This document shows positions 47,590 through 59,200 of a stretch of 64,000 nucleotides of DNA, in pieces; position 1 is the first letter of the stretch, and the number at the start of each line of letters is the position of its first letter. A model generated the notes under the pieces. That model did no database searches. It was not told the DNA's origin and was given only the letters and a program-made list of their open reading frames with translations. Both the position numbers and the translations under genes were made by a program. The DNA comes from Dipylidium caninum (lineage: Eukaryota; Platyhelminthes; Cestoda; Cyclophyllidea; Dipylidiidae): assembly GCA_017562135.1 (NCBI GenBank), contig QEYB01000014.1, forward strand, positions 40,554 to 104,553. The letters are read 5' to 3'.

Positions 47590-50019
47590 GTGGTGGGAGA
47601 AGCAACACTTTTCGTTTTCGCGTATATCTGCGTGCTTGCAAGTGAGTGGCACTTTCGTTCTTTCCAAAATGTTTGATGAATTCAATGAACACCTCTTCCT
47701 CTGCGCTATTATCCACAAAGTGCACCCCTTTAAGTGGCTTTTTCGTGGCTTTACTGATGGTACTCGGGTCAGATTGTGCGTAAACACTGGTAGACGTCCA
47801 TTCACAGTGTGCATGTCAAAGCAGCTTTACCGAGACTGAAACTTACTTGCACCGGGGAAACTTTCCGTCGTGTATGCGAATTAGGTAAACAGGATTTCGT
47901 AGGGTTACTCAACAGTTCTTGAGAATGAAAAAAAGGGAAGGGCAATTATGGAATCCTCCGCAGCTTAGAGTAATCGGATTGGCTTACATGAAAAGCATCT
48001 TTTCAGAGACGAAGTTGGTAGCCGGTGGGAATGAAAGAACTGAGAGCAGAATAGTAAGCGGTCCAGTCAATAGAAAGTTTATCCTCAGTTTCTCACTTCC
48101 CGGTAAATACGCCGTGAGTTGAATCTCCCTTTAAAAGATCCCATCCGCTTTCATCAGCCTCATGATATTTTCTATTTATGACCTAGTACGTGTGCGTACA
48201 TTTATTGTATGGAATGCCGTACTGCATGAGAATAAGACAGGGCGAATGTTCCACCGAGTATATCAATTGCACCTACAAACAGAGTACGTTCTAGTCCTTT
48301 TATTGCCTGCAAACAACACCCCTGATACACTAACCTTCACACCTAACAAGTCCCAGCACCGAATCATCTGCTCACTTTCACATATAGCGGCGATTTTCTT
48401 CTTCGTATTGAATTTTTAGTCTCTGATAGTGAGGCAAATGTTCAGATGATCGGTTCTATACATCAAAACATGGCTTGGATTGTCTTCCGTTCTGCCCCAT
48501 AGAAAAGCATCCCAATGTCCATTGCTGTATTTCCTGATAAAGTGTGGCGATCCTCGAGCGCTGGTATGTATTCATGGGTGTAACCTCATTACTTCAATTA
48601 TTTATCTTGTCGCAAACACCAAACTGCCCTCCACACTTGCCTTCTAAGGCCTCGTTATGCATCCGAATGAGACTCTCGTCATTGCCGCTAAGAATAAGGA
48701 AACGGTGACAGTTGCGTGCAGATACCACATTAAGACCGAGTGGGTGAGTGTACCACATTGTCTGCCCCAACCATAATGAACCTCGACCATATTCCAAATT
48801 CACCTGTAATTGGCTAATTTATCACCTCTACACCTTACTTCTAATAATTGTCTTTGTGTCTGCTTAGACGGATATGGTGATGGGCGCCAATTCATCCAGG
48901 TTTTACAGCGTCTGGGATGATGTTACTTACAACTATACGCATATCTATCCCGAATTAGTCAGAATCAGTAAGCTAAATTAGAGTCATCGTTGGCCCCCGA
49001 TGATCGGGCATGTCTCCTCTGACAGTGATCTTTCTATTCACATTGCAGTAGTAAACACTACGGACGAAAATTTTGTGAATTACACAATAGAAGTGAAGAG
49101 GAGAGAAGCTGTTGATTACGTCGGATGTTTGTATGGTGCATATGAAAGACCTGGTGCCGTCTTCAGGATAGATTGGGGTAAGTCAAACCAGCGGCGATTT
49201 TGGTCGCTTAGATTACACAGTTCCACTCCCGACATTCGGGCTGTCTTAGTAAGTTGACGGCTTAAATGTTGCTCACCGCCTTTCGACATTGGTAACCTGG
49301 TCTCGCCGGGTTCCCCCAACCTCAGTATTTGCCACTCACCCTCTTCCCAGCACCTAGTGCACCCAAATGCCACTAGTCTCAGCCATCGCCAATAGTGATG
49401 AAATGATGGGAAGCAACTGCAACTGAATCCGCATTTCAGCCACCCACTCCAATTGCGTACTTCCTCTTCTCGCTGTCTTAGGCAAAAGTGTTGCTTTAAT
49501 TCTACCACTCCTTCATGTCTTCCCCTCTCTCCTTCCCCCCCTCCTACCTCTTCGCCGTTGCACGCCGTGGGCACATTTGGATGCCATCGCACCATCGACT
49601 AGTGCCTCACTATGCTCGCCACACGACAATGCGCGCGGTTTCGACTCCTTGGCGGAGTATTTCATTTAGGCATATGCAAATATACGCGTAGGAGTAGATT
49701 CAGAACCACTCTGTGAAAGATTTGCCCACACATCGCTTGAGTGGGGCTCTCCACGCCCTTGCTGGCCTGTTGATTGCCTCGGATGTTTGTACGGTGAAAC
49801 TGAAAGCCGTGGCGCGGTCTTCAAGATAGTTTGGGGTACGTCAAACCGGTCTAGAGGGAATGACAACCATTTGCTTCAATGCGAACAACTTGGGTCCTTT
49901 TTCGCATTTGTTTTTACGGTAGTAGTTGATGTAAACCAATTCCTGTCTTTTGTGTATTTCAGACAATCCCCATGCGGATTTGGCCTTCTAGCTGTGAGCC
50001 TGTGCACCCTGACATGAAC
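47590..50019 (+). pseudogene. Single-module glycoprotein copy with lost start codon and one stop
   Basis: Every exon has the expected length: signal exon 47,590-47,641, E1 48,007-48,113, E2 48,187-48,283, E3 48,420-48,563, E4 48,649-48,743, E5 48,868-48,967, E6 49,049-49,177. The initiating ATG is GTG (47,590-47,592), so the peptide starts VVGEATLFVFAYICVLA; an in-frame upstream ATG at 47,458 would add 44 residues. E3 has one in-frame TAG at 48,500-48,502. All other exons are open, including VNYTIEVKRR and VDYVGCLYGAY in E6. After E6 the sequence runs into a second, 5'-truncated E6 (from about 49,766) and a short terminal exon. Only two lesions separate it from an intact gene, so its decay is recent. 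Confidence 0.85.
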
Positions 50020-50867
50020 TGAGAAGACGCCTCTCCTTTTAGGTCCGTCATTATTCAAAAATACATGCGGCATTAATGCACGATGAAGCATTATTCTGTT
50101 GGCGAGCAACGAAAAGGATGAAGTATGGGTTGGTTGAAGCAGAGCCCCTTAACTCTCTCCCCCTCAGTGTGACTAAAGCACTGAGGAAAGAGGTGTAGAT
50201 GGCGAGAGAGAGAGAGTGTGTCAGAGAGATTCAAGAAGGCGCTCAATAAGGGTAATAGTAAAATAGCATACATGTCCAAAACAGTCATTCTAACTGAGGA
50301 ATAATGAATTACTTATGCGATATGGCACTACTTCGCTACTCGAACTGTGTCGTCTACCTCAGGCACACTGAAACTCTATCAGCAATGGACTGTTATGTGT
50401 GCACTGTGCTGATTTTTGTTGTTGTCATCACAATAGTGTCCGCTTGCAGAGAATCAGTCTATATCAGTGTAGTTAACAAAATCGAGTGGGTTTCGGGAGC
50501 GTGGGTGAATAGAGAATATTAAGTGAAGTTGGTCGGGGTCGCAGTTATCATCTTTCCTTTCTGAGTAAGTGATCACTCGACGATTAACTTTAGCCTCTTT
50601 GTCGTCTTAACTCATTTTATCTACTTTGGATCTAGGTCACGGTGAATATGCCAATGGCTCTTTCCCTCAACGTGAATATTTCATTCCACTCAGTCGTTAA
50701 ACTGAGATAAGGTGAAACTAATAGCTCAATGAAAAGTCCAGATGGGGAATGGAAAGAGGACAAATGAGAAGGGAAGACCGATAGCCTCGATGTCTTTTCC
50801 GACTTGGCCGAATGTAATGCGTCCGACTGATTTCCAGACACCCGAGGTCACACTTTTGAGCAGACGG
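49766..50867 (+). repeat. Recent duplicate block, copy 1 (partner 58,948-59,991)
   Basis: Begins inside a truncated E6 (GCLYGETESRGAVFKIVWG) and continues through the terminal exon and about 850 bp of flank. It matches 58,948-59,991 at clearly above 90 percent by eye. The main difference is about 70 bp present here (50,042-50,112) and absent there. The right edge is sharp: after TTTTGAGCAGAC the two copies diverge. Confidence 0.9.
50385..50522 (+). CDS. Small open frame with signal-peptide-like start
   Basis: From the ATG at 50,385 the frame reads MDCYVCTVLIFVVVITIVSA, a good signal peptide or single membrane segment, then CRESVYISVVNKIEWVSGAW and a stop. An in-frame ATG at 50,304 would extend it by 27 residues. 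In the duplicate at 59,509 two single-base insertions break the frame. It may be a first exon of another secreted-protein gene or a chance frame within the duplicated flank. Confidence 0.3.
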   Translation: MDCYVCTVLIFVVVITIVSACRESVYISVVNKIEWVSGAWVNREY

Positions 50868-50869
50868 TG

Positions 50870-51475
50870 AGGAAAGAAAGCGTCGACTACCATAAATCAG
50901 CGTGTGTGAAAAGCGCACCTCTTTTAAACTATACAATTGTATATATGTTTAGAAAGTAATTGTGCCTCTCATTGGGCAGATCGGAGACCGTAAAATGGTG
51001 GCTCTATAAACGTTTCGTGTTGCGCCTCCATGAATAAACTCCACAGCCATCAAATTACTTCACATCCCATTAATCTTTAATAACTAGTCAGACAAGGCAA
51101 GTGAGAAGTTCCTTTAATCACGTGGCACTTGGAAGTCTCTTATACCATTTGAATTGAGGCGAATTGGCGAATTCTAGATTTTCTGCTCACATGGATTCGA
51201 CTTTAGTTCTACCTGTTGGAAAATAAGCGGCATTAGTATAATGAGAAGTTTAATTTACGCCAAACAACATCGTGTCAAGTCTCTCCATGCTAGGACATAA
51301 AAGCGAACTTGTCATGAATTTCCAACTAAGCTCTAAGTAGAATCTGCGTCTATACATTACCCTGACCAGACCTCCACCTTTCAAACATACGGGAGGCTGC
51401 GACTGCACACCCTCACCAATGGGCATCTCGTTCATAGCAGATTGGAAGTGTTCACTTAAACAACTTTCATATAGG
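50870..51475. other. Unassigned sequence
   Basis: No supported feature. Small frames only. Confidence 0.35.
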
Positions 51476-51479
51476 CCAC

Positions 51480-51800
51480 ATCGTATCTTGAGTGGTTACT
51501 CCTGCCAGTGTCGCCAGTGCACAAACACTCGCCTCACTCTGTCACTAAAAATATTCGTCACTATAAAGTCTACCTATCCTTAGGCTACACCACACCACGG
51601 AATGTCGCATGCTAGCGACGCCACTGAAAGGAAAGCGATAAAGTCATGTAAGACCAGTAGACTCTCGGCTGTTCTCAAGGAAACAGGAGCCCCATCTGTT
51701 AGCCTAGAACACTATCATGAGAGATTGCACTTACGGCCTCATAGCACCAGCGCGCCAGCTAACGGGTTGCCTTCAGCTTGCTTCTTTGTGGCTCAAATGA
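51480..51800 (+). repeat. Dispersed repeat C, copy 4
   Basis: Shares TTACTCCTGCCAGTGTC at the start, a TATAAAGTCTACCT block in the middle and CTTACGGCCTCATAGCACCAG at the end with the 14.5 kb copy, in the same orientation. Confidence 0.6.
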
Positions 51801-51809
51801 GGTAGATAT

Positions 51810-53764
51810 GAATAAGCTTTTGTCGACATGTGAAGAAAAGGCTTTTCATGTCATGTCACGAGTGGAGACGAGGGTATAGGGCGCTGCCGAAGGACGGGAA
51901 AATGCAGTGGAAGAAGAAGGGTTATGAGTCGAGGATGTAGCAGGACACTGTTCGATTGGCAAGCGTTGAACGGAGAGATGTGCAGTTAGTGTGTGGTGGC
52001 TATTTTTCGCTTTATGAAGCTGACACTAGTCAATGCATCAGCGAAAACATCAGAGAAGACGCATGTGACCAACCAATCGTAAGTGGTCTGTGTCTCATGC
52101 AAACGTCTCCACATGGCCACAGTACAGATAGAGCTACAGTTACTATTGTACCAACGAAGTAATAATCGTCCTACTCTGGGGTTTATCAATGGAGGTGCTC
52201 GAACTCAACCTTTTATCACCGCTTGTCTGAGAACAACTCTATTGCCATTGCACAACAGCACTCCTCGAAGTGGCATTCTGGACTTGCTGGTGCAACCGGG
52301 GGCAACGGGGATGGCGGGAGAATTGTCTTGTAACAAAAAGAGGACGACCATCGACAGTGTCAAGGACAGCGAAATGCTGACGAACATTGCCTTCATTGTC
52401 ACCACCTTCCTAACTAGGAGTGTTCCGCATTATGCTGCACTTACGCGTGACACACTCTTTTCCATGGGCAATGCTGAGCGGGGCAATGGCTTGGTGCTTA
52501 ATTACTTCTTACAACAGGAGATGAAGCCCTAAAACTGACGCCCAAGTATTACACCCTTACGGTTCCAACGAATCCCTGCGACTTCATCGACTCACCCAAC
52601 TCTTATCCTCCCACCACTTTATGGCACCTCTCGGCAGCGTCCCATCCCATTAATTACGCTCGTGCCATTATTGCGTTCACTATTGCAATCTTCATGAAAT
52701 GCAGCCGTCTCACATGTCAACAAAATTTGTTATGCGTTTACCTCAATTGAGACAAGATAAAGAAACCCGAATGACATGCATCAGTCTGGTCCACTCCTGC
52801 GATGAGGCTGTGAGTGCTATCTGCATGACGGCTTTGCACTCCTATGTAAACAGGCTCCTTTGACAGTATTCTTTAGTCGTTGCATTCACTACAAGCAGTA
52901 CTATCTGACGAGTGCCGACTTCAGCCACGCGAGCGAGATGCGGTGGGAGGTGGGAGGTGGGAGGGAAGCATATGAAGACGGAAGGAGAGGGGCACGCAGA
53001 AGTGACAGTTTTAAAAAGGCGCCTAATCTTTGTTTGCAGAATTTGCTTGTTGCCATTGTACGGATACTGCAGCCACCTAATTAAGCCAAAGTCTTGGCAT
53101 TCCGAACACTTTAATACCTAATGAAACTGCAGTGTTGGCTCAAAAACATATGAAATTAATTGTATTACGCTTTCGTTCCCATTCCGACAGACGAAAACAA
53201 CTTTACCGATAACCGTATAGTTCACGTGAATGGCCTGTCGATGTTATGAACCCAATACCTTCAAAAATTTCCTCTCCAACATTCCTTGCTCTCTTTTTGG
53301 AGTACGTTGGCACACAGTAGATCATGATGATTCTTAACAAAACACATGTTAAACTGTCTTTGGTTGAATTCTCTAATGCCATCATTGGTTGGCCTAGCCA
53401 GTTGAGGAACCACCAAACGTAGGAGAGGCCTTTAACGACCCCAAGAGAATACTCAGACGCAAGACATGATCAGTTGTGAGACAGATTTCTAAGTCGGTGG
53501 TAAGGGATTTCTGTCAGTGGTCATGAAATTTGTGCGTCACTACTTCCTCGAGGCGGCACACTGCTTAGCCTTCACATCTACACTCTGCCATTCGACACCG
53601 GTCCACAATTTCAGCGCCATCCATTTGAGTAGGCACCTCCGCTTGACGACGTCTTCAGATTCTTCTTGCCTTAAATTAAGCTTATGGCACCGAGACCTGC
53701 TTACAGTTACCCATATTTCGCAAGGGATAAATTTGCAAGAAGAAGGTCAATCAAACAGTAATTA
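51810..53764. other. Unassigned sequence
   Basis: The longest frame (52,083-52,532 plus) includes DSEMLTNIAFIVTTFLTRSV and ends with a TAA, and is mildly protein-like. No motif, splice structure or repeat partner was recognised. A short G-rich tandem (GGGAGGTGGGAGG) lies near 52,945-52,962. Confidence 0.3.
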
Positions 53765-53942
53765 AAGCGTGTAGACTGATTCACGTGTCAAAAAGCCATA
53801 TGAATGGGTGCGTGCACGTCATGACGAAGGATGCAGAGCGGAGCGATGTCGAGTTGACTAACCACTGAGAAGGCGCTGGTTGACCTACTTCAGGCCGGAT
53901 AAATAGAAAGCACATGAGGGAAAGGCCTCAACTGCACGGCAA
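53765..53942 (+). promoter_or_regulatory. Putative promoter of the 53.9 kb glycoprotein copy
   Basis: ATAAATAG at 53,899-53,906, 37 to 44 nt before the ATG, followed by AAAGGCCTCAACTGCACGG. Nearly identical, inverted, to 13,784-13,965. Function is inferred from positional conservation in three family members. Confidence 0.5.
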
Positions 53943-56900
53943 ATGGAGGGGAAAACACCATTCCTTTTCTTCGCGTACATCTGCATACACATAAGTAAGT
54001 GTCGCCTTCGTTTCTTTACACAAATCGCGACGCATTCACTTAACACCTCCCTAGAACCATTAACTTTATTGCCACACCTCTGAGTCACTTGATCTTGCAT
54101 TGCATCGATGGCATTCGATGGCAGTGTGGGTAAACAAAGCAGACTCACCTTCATTGCGTGCTCGATGGGAACAGCGTCAGACTAGAGTGAAAGTAACTTG
54201 CAAGGGAGGAAGTTTTGGTTGGGTAGTGGGGTGAGACAACTGGCATTTAACAGGTTCGAGCAGAAGTAGGAGGCGGAGGGGGGAAGAAGGAGGGGCGAGA
54301 TCATTTGTTGAACATCGCGTGCTTGCGAGTAATGCTGGTGACTTGTTTGCCATGTTCTCTATGCAGACGCACAGTTTGCAGTGCTTGCAAATGAAAGCAG
54401 AATCGTGAACGGCCCAATCAACAGCACGTTCTCGGTCGATTTCTCCCTTCCCGGCGAATATGACGTAAGTTGACTTCTCCACATCAACATATCCTTGGCT
54501 TTCATCAATGGTGTGCTCTTTTCCCTTCCTCAACCAGACAGTTTGCGTATACATCGGGCCCGAGAAATCTGACTGCTTCCCATGAACAACCAACGAATGT
54601 TCCAACGAATATTTCCAATGTACTTACACCCAGAGTACGTTCTAATGTATTCATCACTTACTCAAACAATCGCTACCGACAGTACCAACACGAAACCCCT
54701 CGCTATTCTTCCACTTAGTTATACACTTCTTCCTGCTACCTTAGTCTCGAATTCTCACGCAGAAGTGCAAATGACCGTCTTTATTCGTCAAAATATGACC
54801 TGGATAGTCTTCTATCCAAAGCGATTAACCAAAATTCTCATGCCCATTGCTGTGTTTCCTGACGGAGTGTGGAGTTCCTCGGTTATTGGTAAATCGTTGT
54901 GTGTAAAATTTCACCAATCAACATTTTCGATATGCCTCAGGCAATTAAGAGCCTTTCTCACTCGCCTTTCAATGCCTCGTTATGAATCCGCATCAGTCCC
55001 TCTTCATTGACGCGAAGGATAAGGAGACGGTGACAGTCACGTGTGACTACCACAAAGCCACTAGGGCGGTGAGTCTACCACATAGTCTGTCTAACTTATC
55101 TGAATGGGCCTGGACAGATTTGCGGCTTAAACCCCGCTCAGCACATCTATGGCCTCTACACCTTTAAAATGCAATGATTATTTTCGTGTATACCTAGATG
55201 GGTATAGTATTGGGCACCGATTCATCCGACGTTTACATCGCTGGGGGTGGTACCGTTATAAACAATGTCGCCAAATATCCGCAAATAGTCAGCATCAGTA
55301 AGAGAAATCAACTGACTTGTTGACATTTAATGTTAGTGCACTGCTATTTGAATGACTACCAAATTCGTGGTGGCTTTTCTTCTTGGAGGAAACACTACAG
55401 ACGAGAACTTTGTGAATTTTACAATAAAGTTGAGAAGGAGAGACCATATCGAGTACCTCGGATGCCTGTATGATGACTTCGACGCGGAAGGCGCGGTATT
55501 CAAGATAGATTGGAGCAGATCAGGCTGGACCACTGGAACGTTCTCAGTGGAACCACACGGATATTCTTTCTCTACCATAACAACAGACCATTGTGAGTGC
55601 TTGAAACTGCCAAGTGCTTACATCATCCCTCTTCACCCAACATGTTCACATCTGATTCTCTCTTCTTTCTTGTCTCAAGCGACTCATACTACCGCGGGAG
55701 CTACGACAGGAAATCTGGAATTCAAAGAAGGATACAGTGATGATGAGTTTGGTGGTGCTCTAACACAGCCACCATCGCAAATTGGGACCATTTTGGGTGC
55801 TAATAGCACGGGTGCAAGTGAAAGAAGTAAATCCAGAATCGTTAGTTGCCCAATCAATAGCACGTTCTCCATCAACTTCACCCTTCCTGGCGAATACAGG
55901 GTAGGCTGACATTTCACACTATATTTTTGGCTTTCACGGTTGACATTTATTTTTGTTTTCACATGTAGAGAGTATGTGTGAACAACTTGTCCAACGAATC
56001 TCAATGCACCAAAATAAGGGGTAGCAATTGTTCCACAGAATACTTCGATTGCTCCTACACCCAATGTACGTGCTATTTCACTTCCCACCTACACTCCATA
56101 CCCACGCCTCACTGGCGCTCACCACCACTAATACCGACGCCAGTTCCCCTCCCTACTCTCTGATATGCTAACACATTTTTCTTCCTGCTGCTTCCTCAGT
56201 CTCTAATCGACACGCAGAGGTACAGATGACCGGCTTTATTGGTCCAAATATATCGTGGATTGTCTTCTACTCCAACAGCTATTTCCGAATTCCCATTCCC
56301 GTTGCTGTATTTCCTAATGGAGTGTGGCGATCCTCGGGCATTGGTGAGTACTCATAAGTATAGCCTCATTAATTCAGCAATTTATCTTGTTACAAACAAT
56401 TAACTACCACTTCCACACTTGCCTTTTAAGGCCTCGTTATGCATCCGAATGAGGCTCTTTCCATTGCCGCTAAGAATAGGGAAACGGTGACAGTCACGTG
56501 CAGATACCACATTAAGACTGTGTGGGTGAGTGTAACTTATTATCTGCCTCACTCAGAATGGGCCTCGACAAACTTCAAATTCACCTGTAATTCCAAAATT
56601 ATTCGCCTCTACACCTTACCTCTTATAATTGTCTTTGTGTCTGCTTAGATGGATATGGTGATGGGCGCCAATTCATCCAGGTTTTACAGCGTCTGGATGA
56701 TGTTACTTATAACTATACGCATATCTATCCGAATTAGTCAGAATCAGTAAGCTAAATTAGAGTCATCGTTGGCCCCCGATGATTTGGGTATGTCACCTCT
56801 ATTTCTATCCACATTGCGGCGAACAGTACGGACGAAAATTTCGTGAATTACACAATAGAAGTGAAGAGGAGAGAAGCTGTTGATTACCTCGGATGTTTGC

Positions 56901-56945
56901 ATGGTTTATATGAAAGAACTGGTGCCGTCTTTAGGATAGATTGGG
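53943..56945 (+). pseudogene. Two-module fused glycoprotein copy, damaged
   Basis: Signal exon 53,943-53,994 (MEGKTPFLFFAYICIHI). Module 1: E1 54,367-54,464, E2 54,538-54,634 with TGA at 54,583-54,585, E3 54,745-54,888, E4 54,974-55,068 whose acceptor AG is AT, E5 55,198-55,297, E6 with stalk 55,389-55,592. Then a hybrid exon, 55,680-55,900, carries a terminal-exon-like start and ends as E1. Module 2: E2 55,969-56,065, E3 56,200-56,343, E4 56,431-56,525 (all open), E5 56,649-56,746 with two single-base deletions, and E6 ending 56,945 with a lost acceptor (gcgg instead of gcag). All retained junctions keep the family phase pattern, so the ancestor coded a protein with two tandem modules of about 220 residues each. 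Present lesions argue against a full product. Confidence 0.85.
55680..55900 (+). other. Hybrid exon: stalk/terminal exon fused to E1
   Basis: A single open exon of 221 nt (phase 1 to 0). It begins ATHTTAGATTGNLEFKEG, resembling the start of the terminal exon of the complete gene (AQTTSTGAVSTAGDLE), then passes a short acidic linker and ends as a normal E1 (SRIVSCPINSTFSINFTLPG). The hydrophobic tail of the terminal exon is missing. It links two modules into one reading frame. Confidence 0.75.
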
Positions 56946-56999
56946 GTAAGCCAAACCAGACGTGATTTTGGTCCCTTAGATTACACAGCTTCACTCCCG

Positions 57000-57470
57000 A
57001 CATTGGAAACCTGGTCTCGCCGGGTTCCCCCAACCTCAGTATTTGCCACTCACCCTCTTCCCACCACTTACTGCACCCAAATGCCACTAGTCTCAGCCAT
57101 CGTCAATAGTGATGAAATGATGGGAAGCAACTGCAACTGGATCCGCATTCCAGCCACCCAATCCAATTGCGTACCTCCTCTTCTCGCTGTCCTAGGCAAA
57201 GGTGTTCCCCCAATTCTACCACTCCTCCTTGTCTTACCCTCTTCCCCCCCTCCTCCCTCTGCGCCGTTGCACGCCGTGGGCACATTTGGATGCCATCGCA
57301 CCATCGACGGGTGTTTTACAATGCCCGCCACACGACAGTGTACGCGTCTTCGACTCCTTGAGCGAGTATTTCATTTAGACATATGCAAATATATGTGTAC
57401 GATTAGATTCAGTATCACGGTGCGAAAGATTTGCCCTCAGATCGCCTGAGTCGGGGTCTCCACTCTCTTG
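57000..57470 (+). repeat. Duplicated E6 downstream flank (partners 49.29-49.74 kb and 12.75-12.87 kb)
   Basis: Starts ACCTGGTCTCGCCGGGTTCC and runs through a C- and T-rich stretch. It matches 49,290-49,740 on the same strand over its whole length and, on minus, 12,745-12,870 over its first part. It places three family copies on one ancestral segment. Confidence 0.85.
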
Positions 57471-57689
57471 TTTAGGGGCTAGAGTAGTTTGGACATTACG
57501 ACCGGATGAGAAATGGGAACACAGAAATAACTCATCAGACGCGCGTAAAAAGCATCAACCAAGCCGCATGGCGTAAGCCACGCATGAGGAGGTCCTTTGA
57601 GCTCGTGTTTGCACACGATGAGTGCGGGTGAAGATAGCAGCAAATGTCGAGTTGTATAACCAATGCGAAGGATTTGAAGTTCTATTCGA

Positions 57690-59200
57690 GAGAGAATAAA
57701 TGGAAAAAAACATGAGGGAAAAGTCTCAAATGAACTAGCAATGCGGGGCGAGAGGACACATCCCTCCTTCTAGTACATTTGGGTGCAGGCGAGTGCTCGG
57801 AGGCCTCCCACCTTTCCACAGTGCATAGATCATAGCTAAGATCCTTGCATTTCAGGCGACAAATGGACAGTTCCTGCAAATGAAAGCAGAATAGTGAACG
57901 GCCCAATCAACAGCACCTTCTTTATCAATTTGACACTTCCAGGCAAATACGACGTAAGTTGACTTCTGCTCCAAACACGTCTCAATGACTTTCATTCCTG
58001 ATATGGTATTTTCTTCTCCTCTACCAGCGAGTTTGCGTGCACATAGTGTCTAAGAAACGTAAGTGCACCGAAATAAGGCAGGGACACTGTTTCCACCGAA
58101 TATTTCAACTGCTCTCTCAAGCAAAGTACGTTCCAGCTTACGCCTCACCTTAACGTAACGCACACGCTTTAATAGCTCCAGATGGCCTCTCTACCCTCGA
58201 AAAGAATAATGCTTTCCCTTTTCTTTCTTCTTCCCCAGTCTCTGATTGTCACGCGAAAGTGGAAATGACAGGCATTATCCCTCGCAATATTTCGTGGATT
58301 GTCTTCTAACACCAACGTCGTCCCTTCTCACGTATTCCCATATGCTTGGCCGTATTTCCCAATGGAGTGTGGAAAGCATCGAGTGCTGGTAAGTCAACAG
58401 GGTTGCAACCTCATCAGTCTAGTCGTTTGTCCTACCAAACATGATCAAACGCCTTTCACACTCGTCTCCCAAGGCCTCGTCATGCATCCCAATGAGTCCC
58501 TCTTCATTGACGCGAGAAATAAGGAAACAGTGACAGTCACGTGCAACTACCGCCGTAGGACTCAATGGGTGAGTACATCACGTAGTCTCCCTTATCTCTC
58601 TGAATGGAACACAAGAGAAGTTTAACCACTAACATTATTTCCACGCCCTCTTGTCTCTACTCTTTCAGTATACTACTTAATTCTCTTGTCTGTCTAGTTG
58701 AAGATAGTGTGGGCACGAATTCATCCATTGTTTACGACTTTCGCAATGGTGACGTTGATGACAATACACACAAAATTTCCCGAAATTGTTGACATCAGTA
58801 AGCCAAACGAAATGTGTCGCTGGCATTTAATATTAGAGCACTGCTAAGTGAATCACTGCGCCAACTCGGCGCAACTGCTCTCCTTGCAGGAAACAGGACA
58901 GATGGCAAGTTTTTTAAATTTCACAATAAAAGTGAAGAGGAACCGACCTGTTGATTACCTCAGATGTTTGTACGGTGAAACTGAAAGCGGTGGCCGCGGT
59001 CTTCAAGATAGTTTGGGGTACGTCAAACCGGTCTAGATGGAATGCCAGCCATTTGCTTCAATGCGAACAACTTGGGTCCTTTTTCGCATTTGTTTTTACG
59101 GTAGTAGTTGATGTAAACCGACTCCTGTCTTTTGTGTATTTCAGACAATCCCCATGCGGATTTGGCCTTCTAGCTGTGAGCGTGTGCGCCCTGACATGAA
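57690..59200 (+). pseudogene. Third glycoprotein copy of the array, decayed
   Basis: It has its own relic promoter (GAATAAATGG near 57,694) and a broken signal exon near 57,741-57,795 whose frame is interrupted by a stop. E1 57,856-57,953 is open. E2 58,027-58,124 has one extra base. E3 from 58,240 has TAA in place of the Tyr codon after WIVF. E4 58,474-58,568 is open (NESLFIDARNKETVTVTC). E5, about 58,698-58,796, has a one-base deletion. E6 58,890-59,018 has two extra bases. The terminal segment to about 59,200 follows. It was a separate single-module gene beside the fused copy. Confidence 0.8.

Noticed and set aside
53943..59200. One continuous three-module gene
   Set aside because: A relic promoter and broken signal exon near 57,690-57,795 precede the third module, so it was a separate gene; only the first two modules are joined, by the hybrid exon.
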